DNA of 64,000 nt from Catenulispora sp. GP43 (GCF_041260665.1 NZ_JBGCCT010000014.1:1-64000); one strand, 5' to 3'; numbered from the stretch's first letter, positions 35,358 to 44,380 are shown. Numbers and translations: made by a program. Notes: generated by a model not told the origin, from the sequence alone.

Positions 35358-36281
35358 ATGAACTCCTTGAACAAAACTCGAAGGCTGACGACCGGCCTGG
35401 CATTCGCCGCCGCCGCGTTGCTCGGCGTGTCCGCCGGTGTGGCGCACGCCGCCGTGGACCGGACGGCGGGCACCGGCCTCGGCGGATGGAACCTGGTCGG
35501 GCAGACGTCGGTCAGCTCCCAGTTCGGCAACCAGGGCATGGCGACTGTCGACCCGCGGACCGGGCCGTCCTATGAGCTCTATCGAGGCAGCGGGTCGATC
35601 CCGGCCTCCGTCGCCGCCGAAGGATGGACGCACATCGGCGACCCGGACTCGAGCCGGGGATACGTCTTCGACGCTTACCAGTGGGGCGGCGCCGCTCCGG
35701 CTACGTCGAAAATGTTCCGCGTCACCACGCCGTCCGGTGCGAGCTATGAGTACACGCACACGCTCACTCCCGGCGAGGAGTACAACAACTCGTACGCCGC
35801 CGTCGCCCCCGACGGCAAGTGGATGGTCTCTGGTGAGTGGGATGTGATGACTCGGTTGCTGGTCTTCCCGACGCCGATCCTGAACCGGGACGCCCCCAGA
35901 ACCGGCGGCGAGCTGCCGCTGGCCGCGACCATCGAGCTGGACCACCCGATCGCGGACGTTCAGGGCTGCACGTTCCTGGACTCCCGCCGGCTGCTGTGCA
36001 GCACCGACGACTCGGACACGACTCTGTGGCCGGTGCCCAAGCAGTTGCTGGAGATCGACCTGCCGACGGCGCTGCACGGCGAGACCGTGACCGCGCACGT
36101 CAAGCTGGTCGGCGAACTGCCGCTGCAGAGCGCGTGTGCCGCGACCGCCGACAACCCCTTCGAGGTCGAGGGCGACGACTACGACCGTGCGAGTGGGGAC
36201 CTGCGCGTGGCCATCATCCCGCCGAGCCCCTGCGATGCGTCGACGACTGTCTATACCTTCCGTCGCGGCGGCGGCGCGTAG
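35358..36281 (+). CDS. Secreted protein of unknown function
   Basis: A 307-residue protein with a clear signal peptide (TRRLTTGLAFAAAALLGVSA, cleavage after GVAHA about residue 31). The mature part is beta-rich, with repeated aromatic/Gly motifs and paired cysteines (DVQGCTFLDSRRLLCSTDD; LQSACAATADNP; PPSPCDAS), suggesting a disulfide-bonded extracellular fold, perhaps a beta-propeller (recurrent DGKWMVSGEWD-like strands). I do not recognise the family. ATG 35358 begins the signal; it is about 220 bp upstream of a second secreted gene. Confidence 0.75.
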   Translation: MNSLNKTRRLTTGLAFAAAALLGVSAGVAHAAVDRTAGTGLGGWNLVGQTSVSSQFGNQGMATVDPRTGPSYELYRGSGSIPASVAAEGWTHIGDPDSSRGYVFDAYQWGGAAPATSKMFRVTTPSGASYEYTHTLTPGEEYNNSYAAVAPDGKWMVSGEWDVMTRLLVFPTPILNRDAPRTGGELPLAATIELDHPIADVQGCTFLDSRRLLCSTDDSDTTLWPVPKQLLEIDLPTALHGETVTAHVKLVGELPLQSACAATADNPFEVEGDDYDRASGDLRVAIIPPSPCDASTTVYTFRRGGGA

Positions 36282-36500
36282 AGCCCGTCCCGGCGGATGG
36301 ATCGCCCGCGACTCGTCAGTCGTTCGTGGGTGGTCTGCCGCCAAGGGTCGGATTCCGCCAGATCCGCACTGGATTTGAGAAGCCTTCCTTACTAACTGCC
36401 GGGCGACCGACGGGTCGCCTTCACTTCGTGCTGGGAGAGGCGACATGTTCGACGATCATCCTGGCCGCGTAAGTGAACCCGAAGCCCAGGAGGGGCGTTC

Positions 36501-37511
36501 ATGGCAAGTCGTTTTCCATCCCTTACCGGCCGGAAGGTACAGGGCATGCTCCTGGCCCTGCTGGCCGGCGCGGTGCTCTGCCTGCCCACCGCGGCGCCGG
36601 CCATGGCCGCTCAGCAGCAGAAGCCGCAGGCCTCAGGGCCCTGCGGGACCGAGCACAACGCCAAGCCGCACTACAAGCACGTCATCTGGCTCTTCATGGA
36701 GAACCAGCCCTATGACGACATCATCGGCGGCGCCGACTCGCCCTACGTCAACCAGCTCGCGGACGAGTGTGGCCTGGCTACGAACTACCACAACATCACG
36801 CACCCGTCGGCACCCAACTACCTGGCTGTCACTTCCGGTCAACTCGGCGGGGCCGACGACTGCACGCCGTCGCAGTGCCCGCAGAACACCGACAACATCT
36901 TCGCCCAGATCACACGGGCGCATAAGACGTGGACGACCTTTGCCGAGGGGATGAGCGGCGGCAACTGCCAGCAGGGCCCGCTCGACAGCGGATGGGCGCC
37001 GCCGTACGACGTCAACCACAACCCGCCGGTCTACTACCCGTCGCTGGCCGCCGACTGCCAGAAGTACGACGTGCCGATGGGCGATCTGACCTCCGGCGCC
37101 TTTGCCGACGCGCTGAAGAACGGCTTGCCGGACTTCAGCTTCGTCGCCCCCGACATCTGCCATGACACCCACAGCTGCCCGATCTCGGTCGGCGACCAGT
37201 GGCTGCAGCAGACCGTCGCGGCCATCACCAACAGCGACGACTACCGGGACGGCTCCACGGCGCTGTTCCTGACCTGGGACGAGGGTGAGCACGGCAACAC
37301 CTCCGACTGCGCCTACAACACCACCGACGTAGGCTGTCACGTCGCCACCATCGTGGTCAGCCCGAGCACCCGCCCGGGCACCGAGTCCGACCTGCTGTTC
37401 AACCACTACTCGCTGCTCAAGACCACCGAGGAGCTGCTTAACCTGCACGGCAGGCTGGGCCACGCGGCAGACCCGCAGGTCCTGTCCATGAAGTCGGCCT
37501 TCCGCCTCTGA
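36501..37511 (+). CDS. Secreted phosphoesterase (acid phosphatase/phospholipase-C superfamily)
   Basis: A 336-residue exported enzyme. The signal peptide (GRKVQGMLLALLAGAVLCLP) ends near AMAA (about residue 34). The alkaline-phosphatase-like core shows HVIWLFMENQPYDDIIGG with the metal/nucleophile region, THPSAPNYLAVTSGQ, then DFSFVAPDICHDTHSCP and LFLTWDEGEHGNTSDC, the expected metal-ligand blocks of the phosphoesterase (PF04185) family, and a final HYSLLKTTEELLNL. Substrates are phosphomonoesters or phospholipids. It ends 12 bp before a strong hairpin. Confidence 0.9.
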   Translation: MASRFPSLTGRKVQGMLLALLAGAVLCLPTAAPAMAAQQQKPQASGPCGTEHNAKPHYKHVIWLFMENQPYDDIIGGADSPYVNQLADECGLATNYHNITHPSAPNYLAVTSGQLGGADDCTPSQCPQNTDNIFAQITRAHKTWTTFAEGMSGGNCQQGPLDSGWAPPYDVNHNPPVYYPSLAADCQKYDVPMGDLTSGAFADALKNGLPDFSFVAPDICHDTHSCPISVGDQWLQQTVAAITNSDDYRDGSTALFLTWDEGEHGNTSDCAYNTTDVGCHVATIVVSPSTRPGTESDLLFNHYSLLKTTEELLNLHGRLGHAADPQVLSMKSAFRL

Positions 37512-37522
37512 GTTTCGTATCC

Positions 37523-37558
37523 AACCTCCCCGGTCGGAACAGTGGGACCGGGGAGGTT
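37523..37558 (+). terminator. Terminator hairpin of the phosphoesterase gene
   Basis: AACCTCCCCGGTC (37523-37535) pairs perfectly with GACCGGGGAGGTT (37546-37558) over a 10-base loop, directly downstream of the stop. A second hairpin (CCGTCTGC/GCAGACGG) lies at 37633-37654. The rest of 37559-37914 is without a gene. Confidence 0.85.
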
Positions 37559-37914
37559 TCCAGCTCTCGTGCCGTTCGTCCAGGCGGCGTCGCCGCCATG
37601 GACGTAAGGCCGTCTGAGGTTGCCCGTGTCTCCCGTCTGCTGCGATGCAGACGGAAATGGTCTCGGTTCGATCGGGGCAATGTGCCACCGGAGTGTTCCG
37701 GCGGCGTCGGCTGCCGCATAGGCACTTTGACGAATACATCGCACTAGCAAGGCAGATACCCCGTCGTGTTCGCCCAGGCTTCCAACACTGCGGCGGGCAG
37801 GGAGCCTTGCGCCGGTCGGCCCAGGGTCGCCAGCAGGCGCCTCGAATCGCGCCGCGGCCACGGCGCGGGCTCGAGGTCGGGTCTGTCCAGCTAACGGTGT
37901 AACGGGGTTGATGT

Positions 37915-38790
37915 AGAGGCTTACTGGTCCAGCGGCCCCGGCCCTTCCCTGTTGGGTCCAGGCTCATAATGGCCATGTAGACACATTTGAGGGCAGCCTG
38001 CTCGTTCGGGAAGTGCCCACGGGCCTTGACCGCCCGCCGGATACGGGCGTTGACCGACTCGATGGCGTTGGTGGAGCAGACGATGGTGCGGATCTCGGTG
38101 TCGAAGGCCAAGAACGGGACGAACTCGGCCCAGGCGTTCTCCCACAGCTTCGTGATCGCCGGATAGCGCTGGCGTAGCGGAAGCTATTCCGTAGCAGGTG
38201 GACGACGCACGTTTGGGTGATGGCCAAGGGCCAGACCTTGTCGACCGCGTCTGGCAGGCCCTTCAGTCCGTCACAGACGACCATGCACACGTCGTCCACT
38301 CCGCGGTTCTTCAGCTCGGTGAGCACCAGCAGTCAGTGCTTGGCGCCCTCCCCGCCGTCGCCGGCCCACAGCCCGAGGATGTCGCGTTCGCCCTCGACGG
38401 TGACGGCCAGGGCGACACAGATCGGCCGGTTGGCGACTTTCCCGTCCCGGATCTTCACGTGGATCGCGTCGATGAAGATCACGGGGTAGACGCGGTCCAG
38501 CGGGCGGTTCTGCCACTCGGCCATGCCGTCCAGCACCTTGTCGGTGATGGTGGAGATCGTCTGCCGGGACACCTCGGCGCTGTAGACGTCGGCCGGATGC
38601 GCCTGCACCTCGCCGGTGGTCAGGCCCTTCGCGAACAGGGAGATCACCAGGTCGTCCACTCCGGACATCCTTCGCTGCCGCTTGGCCACGATCTTCGGTT
38701 CGAACGAGCCGTCCCGATCCCGGGGCACGTCGATCTCGAACCGGACCGACATCCGTCAGCACCGTCTTCGGGTTCAGGACACTGACCCTG
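37915..38790 (-). mobile_element. IS256-family transposase remnant
   Basis: The minus strand carries scattered parts of an IS256 (mutator-type) transposase: KTVLTDVGPV, then after a one-base insertion VPRDRDGSFEPKIVAKRQRR and the DDE aspartate in PVIFIDAIHVKIRDGK. GGEGAKH is followed by an in-frame TGA (38333-38335, Trp expected) and LLVLTELKNRGVDDVCMVVC with the second Asp in VCDGLKGLPD. Near 38180 about 38 codons are lost between NSFRYAS and RYPAITKLWENAWAEFVPF; STNAIESVNARIRRA holds the last catalytic Glu. The N-terminal hundred codons and the C-terminus are missing. Confidence 0.88.
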
Positions 38791-38878
38791 CGCCCTGCCC
38801 CTGCTCATACTGGGTGTCGGGGTGCGCCATTCCCTCAGGTGAGGACGGATGCGCTCAATGCCGCGCGCCGGCTTTCCG

Positions 38879-39388
38879 TCAGCGACGGTGAAGGTAATCG
38901 GCCGGCATCGCGTCGTCGGCGCGCAGAGGCGGACCGAGGACGGACTGTCCTGCGGCCGCGCCCGCCTCCGCCAACACCTTGAGGTCGACAGCCCAGTCTT
39001 CGGGCTGCGGGCGAGCGAGGTCCCATCCCGCCGCGCGAAAGAGTTCCTCCATCCCGGCCGGATTGCACACGGTGAGCAGTTCGGCCGTTTCAGAGGTGAA
39101 CAGATAGGTGTGGGGCAGGCCGCGCGGCAGGAACGCGGTGTCGCCGGATCGCAGTTCCCACCGCTTGTCGCCAGCCCAGAACACCCCGGTCCCCGAGAGC
39201 AGGAACACGGTCTCGTCTTCGTGTTCGTGGACGTGGACGGGCGAGGCCGTCCCGTTGCGCATCGTGGAGCGGATCGCACTCAGCCGTCCGTCGGTCGCGG
39301 CGGCATCGAGCGTGATGTGGTGGACGCTTCCGCCGATCCAGGCGAGCCGCTGTTGCTCGCCGGCACGCGCGATGTACGCGAAGGTCAC
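38879..39388 (-). CDS. Cupin-domain protein (quercetinase-like)
   Basis: A 169-residue single cupin. Motif 1 appears as PVHVHEHEDETVFLLSG (HxHxxxxE, metal-binding) at about residues 48-64 and motif 2 as DTAFLPRGLPHTYLF with the last His; the C-terminal part wraps around. Related enzymes oxidise flavonols or small phenolics. GTG 39388 is the start. It is divergent from a TetR gene; the near-perfect palindrome at 39439-39461 lies in the shared promoter region. Confidence 0.86.
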   Translation of the reverse strand: MTFAYIARAGEQQRLAWIGGSVHHITLDAAATDGRLSAIRSTMRNGTASPVHVHEHEDETVFLLSGTGVFWAGDKRWELRSGDTAFLPRGLPHTYLFTSETAELLTVCNPAGMEELFRAAGWDLARPQPEDWAVDLKVLAEAGAAAGQSVLGPPLRADDAMPADYLHRR

Positions 39389-39438
39389 GGGTGACTCCGT
39401 TCTGGGATGTCGGATGAGCCGTAGGAGCGCTCAGAGGA

Positions 39439-39461
39439 TAAGTGGGGTGCCACACCACTTA
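39439..39461. promoter_or_regulatory. Candidate TetR operator between cupin and TetR genes
   Basis: TAAGTGG (39439-39445) and CCACTTA (39455-39461) are perfect 7-bp arms, with the inner bases also nearly symmetric (GGTGCCACA). It lies 50 bp before the cupin start and about 120 bp before the TetR start. Confidence 0.65.
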
Positions 39462-39582
39462 CGGTATCGGGGTTCTGATCTGCCGTGCAACCGCCGGGTC
39501 GAGTCGTTAGCATGGGGTGCGCCGGGCCGGGTCCGTACGACGGGCCCGGCCACCACAATCCTGCGACAGGTACGACGACACC

Positions 39583-40182
39583 GTGAGCTCTGAGAATCCG
39601 CCGAACCCGCCGACGTTGCGCGCGGACGCGGCGCGCAACCGGGCCGCGATCGTCGAGGCCGCCGCGGTGTTGTTCCGCCGGGACGGTGCCGAGGCATCGC
39701 TGGAGGAGATCGCCCGCGAGGCCAAAGTGGGCTCGGCCACGTTGCACCGCCGCTTCCCCGACCGCCAGGCGCTGCTGGACGCCGTGTTCATCGAGGACGT
39801 CGGCCGCTTGTGCGCGAAGGGTCGCGAGATGGGCGCGACGGATTCGCCGGCAGAGGCCTTATGGCGCTGGCTCGAACACGTCGCCGTTCACTGTGCCGCC
39901 GACGACGCGCTCTCGAAGCTGATCCGCGGCGGGGCCGCTAGTACGACGTCGCAGGCCAGGTCTTTCGTGCTCCTCGCAGAGACAGGCGGCGCTCTTCTCG
40001 AGTCGGCCGCAGCCGCCGGCTCCGTGCGTGGCGACGTCTCGATAGGCGAGTTGCTCGCGGTGGTCAACGCGATCGCCGACGCGGCCGCCTCCGGAGCCGG
40101 GGACGTCCTGCGCCTCCTGTCCCTCATCCGAGACGGTGCGACGCCCCGCGACCGCGGCGCTCTAGACGTGCGACGCGACTGA
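39583..40182 (+). CDS. TetR/AcrR family transcriptional regulator
   Basis: A 199-residue regulator: HTH at about residues 15-60 (RNRAAIVEAAAVLFRRDGAE, LEEIAREAKVGSATLHRRFP, DRQALLDAVF) and a helical C-terminal domain of the TetR_C_11 type. The ATLHRRFPDRQALLDA segment is typical of regulators of small oxidoreductase or cupin genes. GTG 39583 is chosen from the start of conserved sequence; no strong ribosome site is visible. It is divergent from the cupin gene and probably represses it. Confidence 0.87.
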   Translation: MSSENPPNPPTLRADAARNRAAIVEAAAVLFRRDGAEASLEEIAREAKVGSATLHRRFPDRQALLDAVFIEDVGRLCAKGREMGATDSPAEALWRWLEHVAVHCAADDALSKLIRGGAASTTSQARSFVLLAETGGALLESAAAAGSVRGDVSIGELLAVVNAIADAAASGAGDVLRLLSLIRDGATPRDRGALDVRRD

Positions 40183-40363
40183 CGACGTGGCCGGCCGGGG
40201 CCGGTGAAGCAAAGCCCGGCAGATGAGCACCACGCGCGTCCTCGCGAAGGCCCCGCACAGGAAGGTACTTCGCCCACCAGGCGTAGGCGATTGCCGCGAC
40301 CGTGAGGACGAGCCAGGTCGGCGCGGTCCAGATGTGCTGCCGAGCGGCATCCGCAGACAGCAT
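40124..40363 (-). CDS. Possible small membrane protein or fragment
   Basis: A 79-residue frame with a hydrophobic helix (PTWLVLTVAAIAYAWWAKYL). It overlaps the 3' end of the TetR gene by 59 bp on the opposite strand, has no ribosome site, and is unlike a known family. Probably a fragment. Confidence 0.22.
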   Translation of the reverse strand: MLSADAARQHIWTAPTWLVLTVAAIAYAWWAKYLPVRGLREDARGAHLPGFASPAPAGHVVSRVARLERRGRGASHRLG

Positions 40364-40500
40364 TGACGCCCATCTCAGGGCCCTGTGATACAGACCTTTG
40401 AGGTCATCGGTGCGCAGCCACGCGAACCAGTGGGAAGAACGCGATGGGCGCGGCACGGCGCGGAAGACCTTGCGCCTGCCGATAGTGTCGTCCAGGCAGG

Positions 40501-40990
40501 TCAAGCGGCGTGTTGGTACTCGTAGACGATGCCGCCGAGTCGGTCGTGTCGACGGATGTCGAGCCCGGTGATCCGCTGTGGGTCGGTGATCAGTGCGGGC
40601 ACTGCACAGAATGGCGCGGCCTGCTGCACGGATTGAGGCGACCTTGCGTGGGCGTCCGGTTCGCCGGGGTCGGCAGTTGTTGGCATGGTGTCGGCGACCG
40701 GTGTTCCAAGGGGCCCACTGGCCTCGTTGGCGCGAGCATCGATTTGAGCGAGTTTCGCTTCTGCGCCGGCCAGGCTGACGTGGAGTCCTTCGATCTCGCC
40801 GAGCCAGCCTTCGCGTTCGGCCTCGGCGATGCGGTTGCGTAGGTTGTCGCGGATCTCCTCTAGTCGGCCGCGTTGGGCCGGGTCTGGCCGGAGGAGCGAG
40901 CACCTGGCACATGCTTCTCTGAACTTGAGCCGATCTTGCTTCTGCGATGCGAAACTCGCTGGTTGGATCTCGGTCGTCTTGCCAGGATCG
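40501..40990 (-). pseudogene. Tyrosine recombinase (site-specific integrase) C-terminal fragment
   Basis: The minus strand encodes FREACARCSLLRPDPAQRG, RLEEIRDNLRNRIAEAEREG and WLGEIEGLHVSLAGAEAKLA, a conserved Cys-containing C-terminal extension found in large actinobacterial tyrosine recombinases, then a variable tail to the stop at 40501. The catalytic R-H-R-Y domain is absent. The stretch encoding AEAEREGWLGExEG occurs again at 41720-41826. Confidence 0.6.
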
Positions 40991-41158
40991 GCCTGTCCCG
41001 TCAACAGGTGTCGCCAGGGCGCCCGAGGTCTTCGTGGCCGAACCGGTGGGAGTAAGAGGCGGCTCGCGGGGTGGTCGCACGCGTGACGCGCGAACGGCGT
41101 CCTGAGTAGACCCCACCGGACCTGGCATTCGAGAGCTGGGGTCGGCGTACGACGGGTA

Positions 41159-41572
41159 CTACTGGTCGCGGGTCCTGTCGTGGTAGGTGCGGAAATCGAA
41201 GAAGCCCAGCTCGTCGACCCTGAGTTCGTTTTCGATCTCCCGCAGGGTCCAGCAGTGGCCGGAGTAATCGTCGACAGCGACGCCGCCTCGTTGGAGCAGG
41301 CAGGATACAAGGCCGCGGATCTCGGCCGTGCCGTCGATACGACCGGAGATGTCGACTTGCAATGCCCAGAATGGGCGGGAACCGAGAGCAGCCTCCAGCA
41401 GCCGGACGTCATCGGGTTCCCAGTCGCTGAACAGTTGGCCGTCACGCGTGTCTTCGAGGTTGATGTAGAGCTGTCCGTCCGTCCAAAAGCCGGCCTGGCC
41501 GTCGAACAGATCGTCAAGCGTCGCCACGGTCGTGGCCATCTCGCCGCTTGGGAAGACGAAGACGGTCCGCAT
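41159..41572 (-). CDS. Conserved-looking acidic protein of unknown function
   Basis: A 137-residue acidic protein: MRTVFVFPSGEMATTVATLD, DLFDGQAGFWTDGQLYINLE, then LEAALGSRPFWALQVDISGR and YSGHCWTLREIENELRVDE. Codon bias is good and the pattern (ligand-free alpha/beta, many D/E/W) is like small immunity-type proteins, but I do not recognise a family. It is sandwiched between two integrase fragments and so may be cargo of a mobile element. An upstream ATG at 41614 is possible; neither has a good ribosome site. Confidence 0.6.
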   Translation of the reverse strand: MRTVFVFPSGEMATTVATLDDLFDGQAGFWTDGQLYINLEDTRDGQLFSDWEPDDVRLLEAALGSRPFWALQVDISGRIDGTAEIRGLVSCLLQRGGVAVDDYSGHCWTLREIENELRVDELGFFDFRTYHDRTRDQ

Positions 41573-41624
41573 AAGGCGAGCGTAAGCGGTCTTGGAGGGC
41601 GGCGGCCAAGCCATTTCGAGCTGC

Positions 41625-41826
41625 TCACGACTGCTCGCTGTGGGCTGCGACGGTACGCGCGAAAGCCGGGGCGCGAGTCGGCATGCCCAGGTCGACGCTG
41701 TGCAGGTCGCGTCGGTCGAGCTGGGTGAGCTTGTCCTCGGCGCCGGCCAGGCTGACCTTCAGCCCTTCGACCTCGCCGAGCCAGCCTTCGCGCTCGGCCT
41801 CGGCCACGCGCGCGATGAGGTTGTCC
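41625..41826 (-). pseudogene. Second tyrosine recombinase C-terminal fragment
   Basis: The minus strand reads VAEAEREGWLGEVEGLKVSL then AGAEDKLTQLDRRDLHSVDL to a stop at 41625, homologous to the 40501-40990 fragment. It begins abruptly at 41826, and 30 bp later (41858) the MgtC copy starts on the other strand. Confidence 0.6.
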
Positions 41827-41857
41827 GGTGTTCCCGCTCGTGGGTGTCGCGACGGCT

Positions 41858-42160
41858 CTGATCAGCATGGTGGTCGGCATCGGCGCCACTACGGCTGCGG
41901 TGGGGGCGCTGACTGGAATCGGGTTTATCGGAAGTGCGCTGGTCTTCCGGGGGAGCGGGATTGCGGGACAGATCTTGCCTGGAGTGACGACGGCGGCAGG
42001 GCTGTCCTGCGCGGCGGCGATTGGGGTGGCGTCGGACTGGGGCTTGTGTGGGAGGCCGCTGCCGCTGCGGTACTAGCCGTGGCCACTTTCGAGCTACGCC
42101 GAATACTGGGCCTGCGAATCCTCGACGCGCGTTGGTGGTCGGATCGGATCAGCTCGGACG
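41858..42160 (+). pseudogene. MgtC/SapB family fragment, copy 2 (frameshifted)
   Basis: Almost base-for-base equal to 31889-32165: VGALTGIGFIGSALVFRGSG and GVTTAAGLSCAAAIGVAS, then one base is missing (GCGTCGGACT against GCGTGCGGACT in copy 1) and the frame is lost before the last helix. This copy has a little more of the N-terminal side (FPLVGVATALISMVVGIGAT from 41834). The TCGGA repeat is short here. The stretch 42161-42380 after it shows no gene. Confidence 0.75.
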
Positions 42161-42380
42161 AGCTGATCAGCTTGACGTCTCTTCCGGGCGGCTCGGTGTT
42201 CGTATCCCCTCTGAGCTGCGCCGGGACATAGCGCACATGTCCGCCACGGGTGCAGCGTTGATGCAGGGTCGGCGTGTCGCCGATGAGGCTGAGTGTCCTG
42301 TTTCGCCAGTGTGTGACGCGGTGTCAGCTATTGACCAAGCATTTCCTCGGCGGTGACCGCCGACGATTCCGGGCACGGCA

Positions 42381-43352
42381 TCAGCTGTCGAGCGCCCAGC
42401 GCACGAACCGCAACTTGAGCGCGAACCCTGCCTTCTCGTAGATCCCGGACGCTTCAGACGGGGTTGCCGAGTCCACACGCAAGATTGCGCGGTCGTAGCC
42501 CTGATCGGCGGCGGCCCGCAACGCGTGGCCGATCAGCGCGCTGGCGACGCCGCGCCTCCGGTAGTCCCGGAGCGTGCCGATGAGGATGAAGTGCACGGAG
42601 CGGTCGCCGGTGGCCACTGTGTCGGCCTCCCAGCACTTGGTCAACAGCATGCTCACTGGAGCCCCGTTCGCCACGTCTCGGAGCAAGAAGCTCAGGTTTG
42701 GCTGGAACGCGTGGTTGATCATCCTGTTCTTCCAGTTGTCCACGGGCATTTCCGCCAGACCCGCGTCCTTGAAGGACTCGTTCCGGATCATCCGGAACTC
42801 CTCGTCGTTCTGCTCCGACCAGGGCTCCACCCGCAGCTCCTCGGGGACCGCCGCGTCGGGGATCGCCGCGCCGAGCGAGTGCTCCAGTTGCTGGTAGTAC
42901 CAGACCGGCGCAAAGCCCTGAGACCGGAAGAGCTCGGCCGCGCCAGCGATGTGCTCGGCATTCTGGACCTGGACCACGAGCTTCACCGTCGGGTGCTGCT
43001 GCGCGTGCAGCGCCTTCGCCGCCGCCACCCCGGCTTCCACGAGCGCCGTGCCGATGCCTCGGCGGCGGTAGTCGGGGTGGACCCCGCCGTCCATGGAGAC
43101 CCGGTGAACTTCTTCTGTGGCCGGTTTGTAGCTGACCTTCATGAAGCCGACCATGATGTCGCCGTCGAAGGCGCCGAGGCTCGCACGCTCCAAGTCCAAA
43201 TAAGGGTCGATCAGCTCCTGGAGGGTGTCCTCCTCGACGTAGTGCTCGCCGATCTTGGCGACGGCTTCCATGGCATTGAGAAGATCGGCACTCCCCTTCG
43301 CATCCCCGATGGTGAGCGGTCGCCACGTAAGGGAGCTGGATTCTTCGATCAC
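42381..43352 (-). CDS. Tandem GNAT acetyltransferase (mycothiol-synthase-like)
   Basis: A 323-residue protein with two GNAT domains. The first (about residues 10-155) has VHPDYRRRGIGTALVEAGVA as acetyl-CoA motif A; the second (about 170-320) has LRDYRRRGVASALIGHALRA and ends in GIYEKAGFALKLRFVRWALD. This layout is that of MshD and other double-GNAT proteins; residues specific to mycothiol synthesis cannot be confirmed by eye, so the substrate stays open. GTG 43352 opens the conserved part; no clear ribosome site. It is a live gene among transposon debris. Confidence 0.85.
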   Translation of the reverse strand: MIEESSSLTWRPLTIGDAKGSADLLNAMEAVAKIGEHYVEEDTLQELIDPYLDLERASLGAFDGDIMVGFMKVSYKPATEEVHRVSMDGGVHPDYRRRGIGTALVEAGVAAAKALHAQQHPTVKLVVQVQNAEHIAGAAELFRSQGFAPVWYYQQLEHSLGAAIPDAAVPEELRVEPWSEQNDEEFRMIRNESFKDAGLAEMPVDNWKNRMINHAFQPNLSFLLRDVANGAPVSMLLTKCWEADTVATGDRSVHFILIGTLRDYRRRGVASALIGHALRAAADQGYDRAILRVDSATPSEASGIYEKAGFALKLRFVRWALDS

Positions 43353-43420
43353 GCGGCCGACAGTATTCGCTGCGCGTGCGAGCTGCCACCGGGTTTCCCG
43401 ACGAGGTGAGTTGCACCCGG

Positions 43421-43989
43421 TCATGGCTGCAAGTCCACGACGCGGGTTTCGAGGTCGGCGATGCGGCGGTCGACGAAGCGGTTGTTCTCGCGGGCGGCGG
43501 CCAGCTTGTCGGTGAGGGCGCGGATCTCCGTCTCCTGATCGCGGACGGCACGCTCGAGCGCGAGGTTCCCGCTGGTCATGCGGCTGCGGTCCTCTTCGGT
43601 CCAGCCGGTGTCCAGTTCGCGGATCTGGCCGAGGAACTCGGCGATCTGCTCGCGCTGGCGCGGGATCTCGGCGTGCGCGGCTTGAGCGCGTCTTCACTGT
43701 TCAGCGCCTGCTCGCGCCAGGAGGCTTCCATCGACTGCTGTTCGGCTTCGCGGCCTTCGGCTCGGCGCCCGGCAGCCTGAGCAGTGCCTGCCTCGATGAT
43801 CTGTTTGGCCTCGTGATTGTCGTAGAGGAAGGTGCGAGAGACGTCGGCTCGGCGAGCGACGGCGGCGGCCACGGTGATCGGGGTCTTGTCTTTGAGCATG
43901 CGGCTGACCACTTCGCGAACTCGGTCGAGGCTCGCCTCGGTGCGAGCTTGACGGGCGGCCAGCGCGCGGCTGGTCCGCTGGGACGGCAC
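43421..43989 (-). pseudogene. DUF6262 (transposon-associated) gene with a frameshift
   Basis: From GTG 43989 the frame gives LDRVREVVSRMLKDKTPITV then RADVSRTFLYDNHEAKQIIE, the DNA-binding start of DUF6262, a partner of Tn554-like TnpA/TnpB. At about 43687 a base is missing after DALK; in the next frame AHAEIPRQREQIAEFLGQIR, LALERAVRDQETEIRALTDK and RRIADLETRVVDLQP continue the coiled coil to TGA 43423. Restoring one G gives an uninterrupted 189-codon gene. Confidence 0.78.
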
Positions 43990-44023
43990 CGCTGCCGTGG
44001 TGGTGGGCTGGGGTCATGCGTCG

Positions 44024-44380
44024 TCATCGTTCCTGTTCGGTGTCGTGCGGAGGGTCGTCGGTGGTCTGGGCGAGTTCGGCGGCGCGGAAGGCGAGCGACC
44101 GCATCCAGCCGAAGTGGTCCTGGGGGCCGGCCGTAGCCAACGGCCAGGGCCTGCTGGAGCAGGCCGAGGTTTGGCCAGCGCCTTCTGCAAGCCGTCGCGG
44201 TGCCGCGAGGAACGCCCGGTCCTCCGGGGCGAACCTGGCCCGGTTTGAGCCCTGCTGCCGCTGCAGGACCGCCAGTTGATGACGTAGGGACAAGATCTCC
44301 GCGTTCTTGTCCCGGTCGCTCATCGGCAACAACCCGCAACACCGCGAAGGCGTTGGTGACTGCGAGATAGGTCAGACGCA
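44024..44380 (-). pseudogene. Integrase-type transposase N-terminal fragment, copy C
   Basis: The minus strand encodes LRLTYLAVTNAFAVLR, then (one base off) LLPMSDRDKNAEILSLRHQL and AVLQRQQGSNRARFAPEDRA, the start of an integrase-core transposase related in layout to copies A and B. After FLAAPRR the similarity ends and the rest is unrelated. It adjoins the DUF6262 pseudogene. Confidence 0.7.

Noticed and set aside
36633-38111. A 492-codon minus-strand frame through the phosphoesterase gene
   Set aside because: Only its first 90 codons are IS256 transposase; the rest is antisense to a well-supported secreted phosphoesterase.
40501-41889. A single 462-codon minus-strand frame spanning both integrase fragments
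   Set aside because: Only the ends resemble recombinase sequence; the middle is antisense or out-of-frame to the acidic gene at 41159-41572 and has no codon bias.
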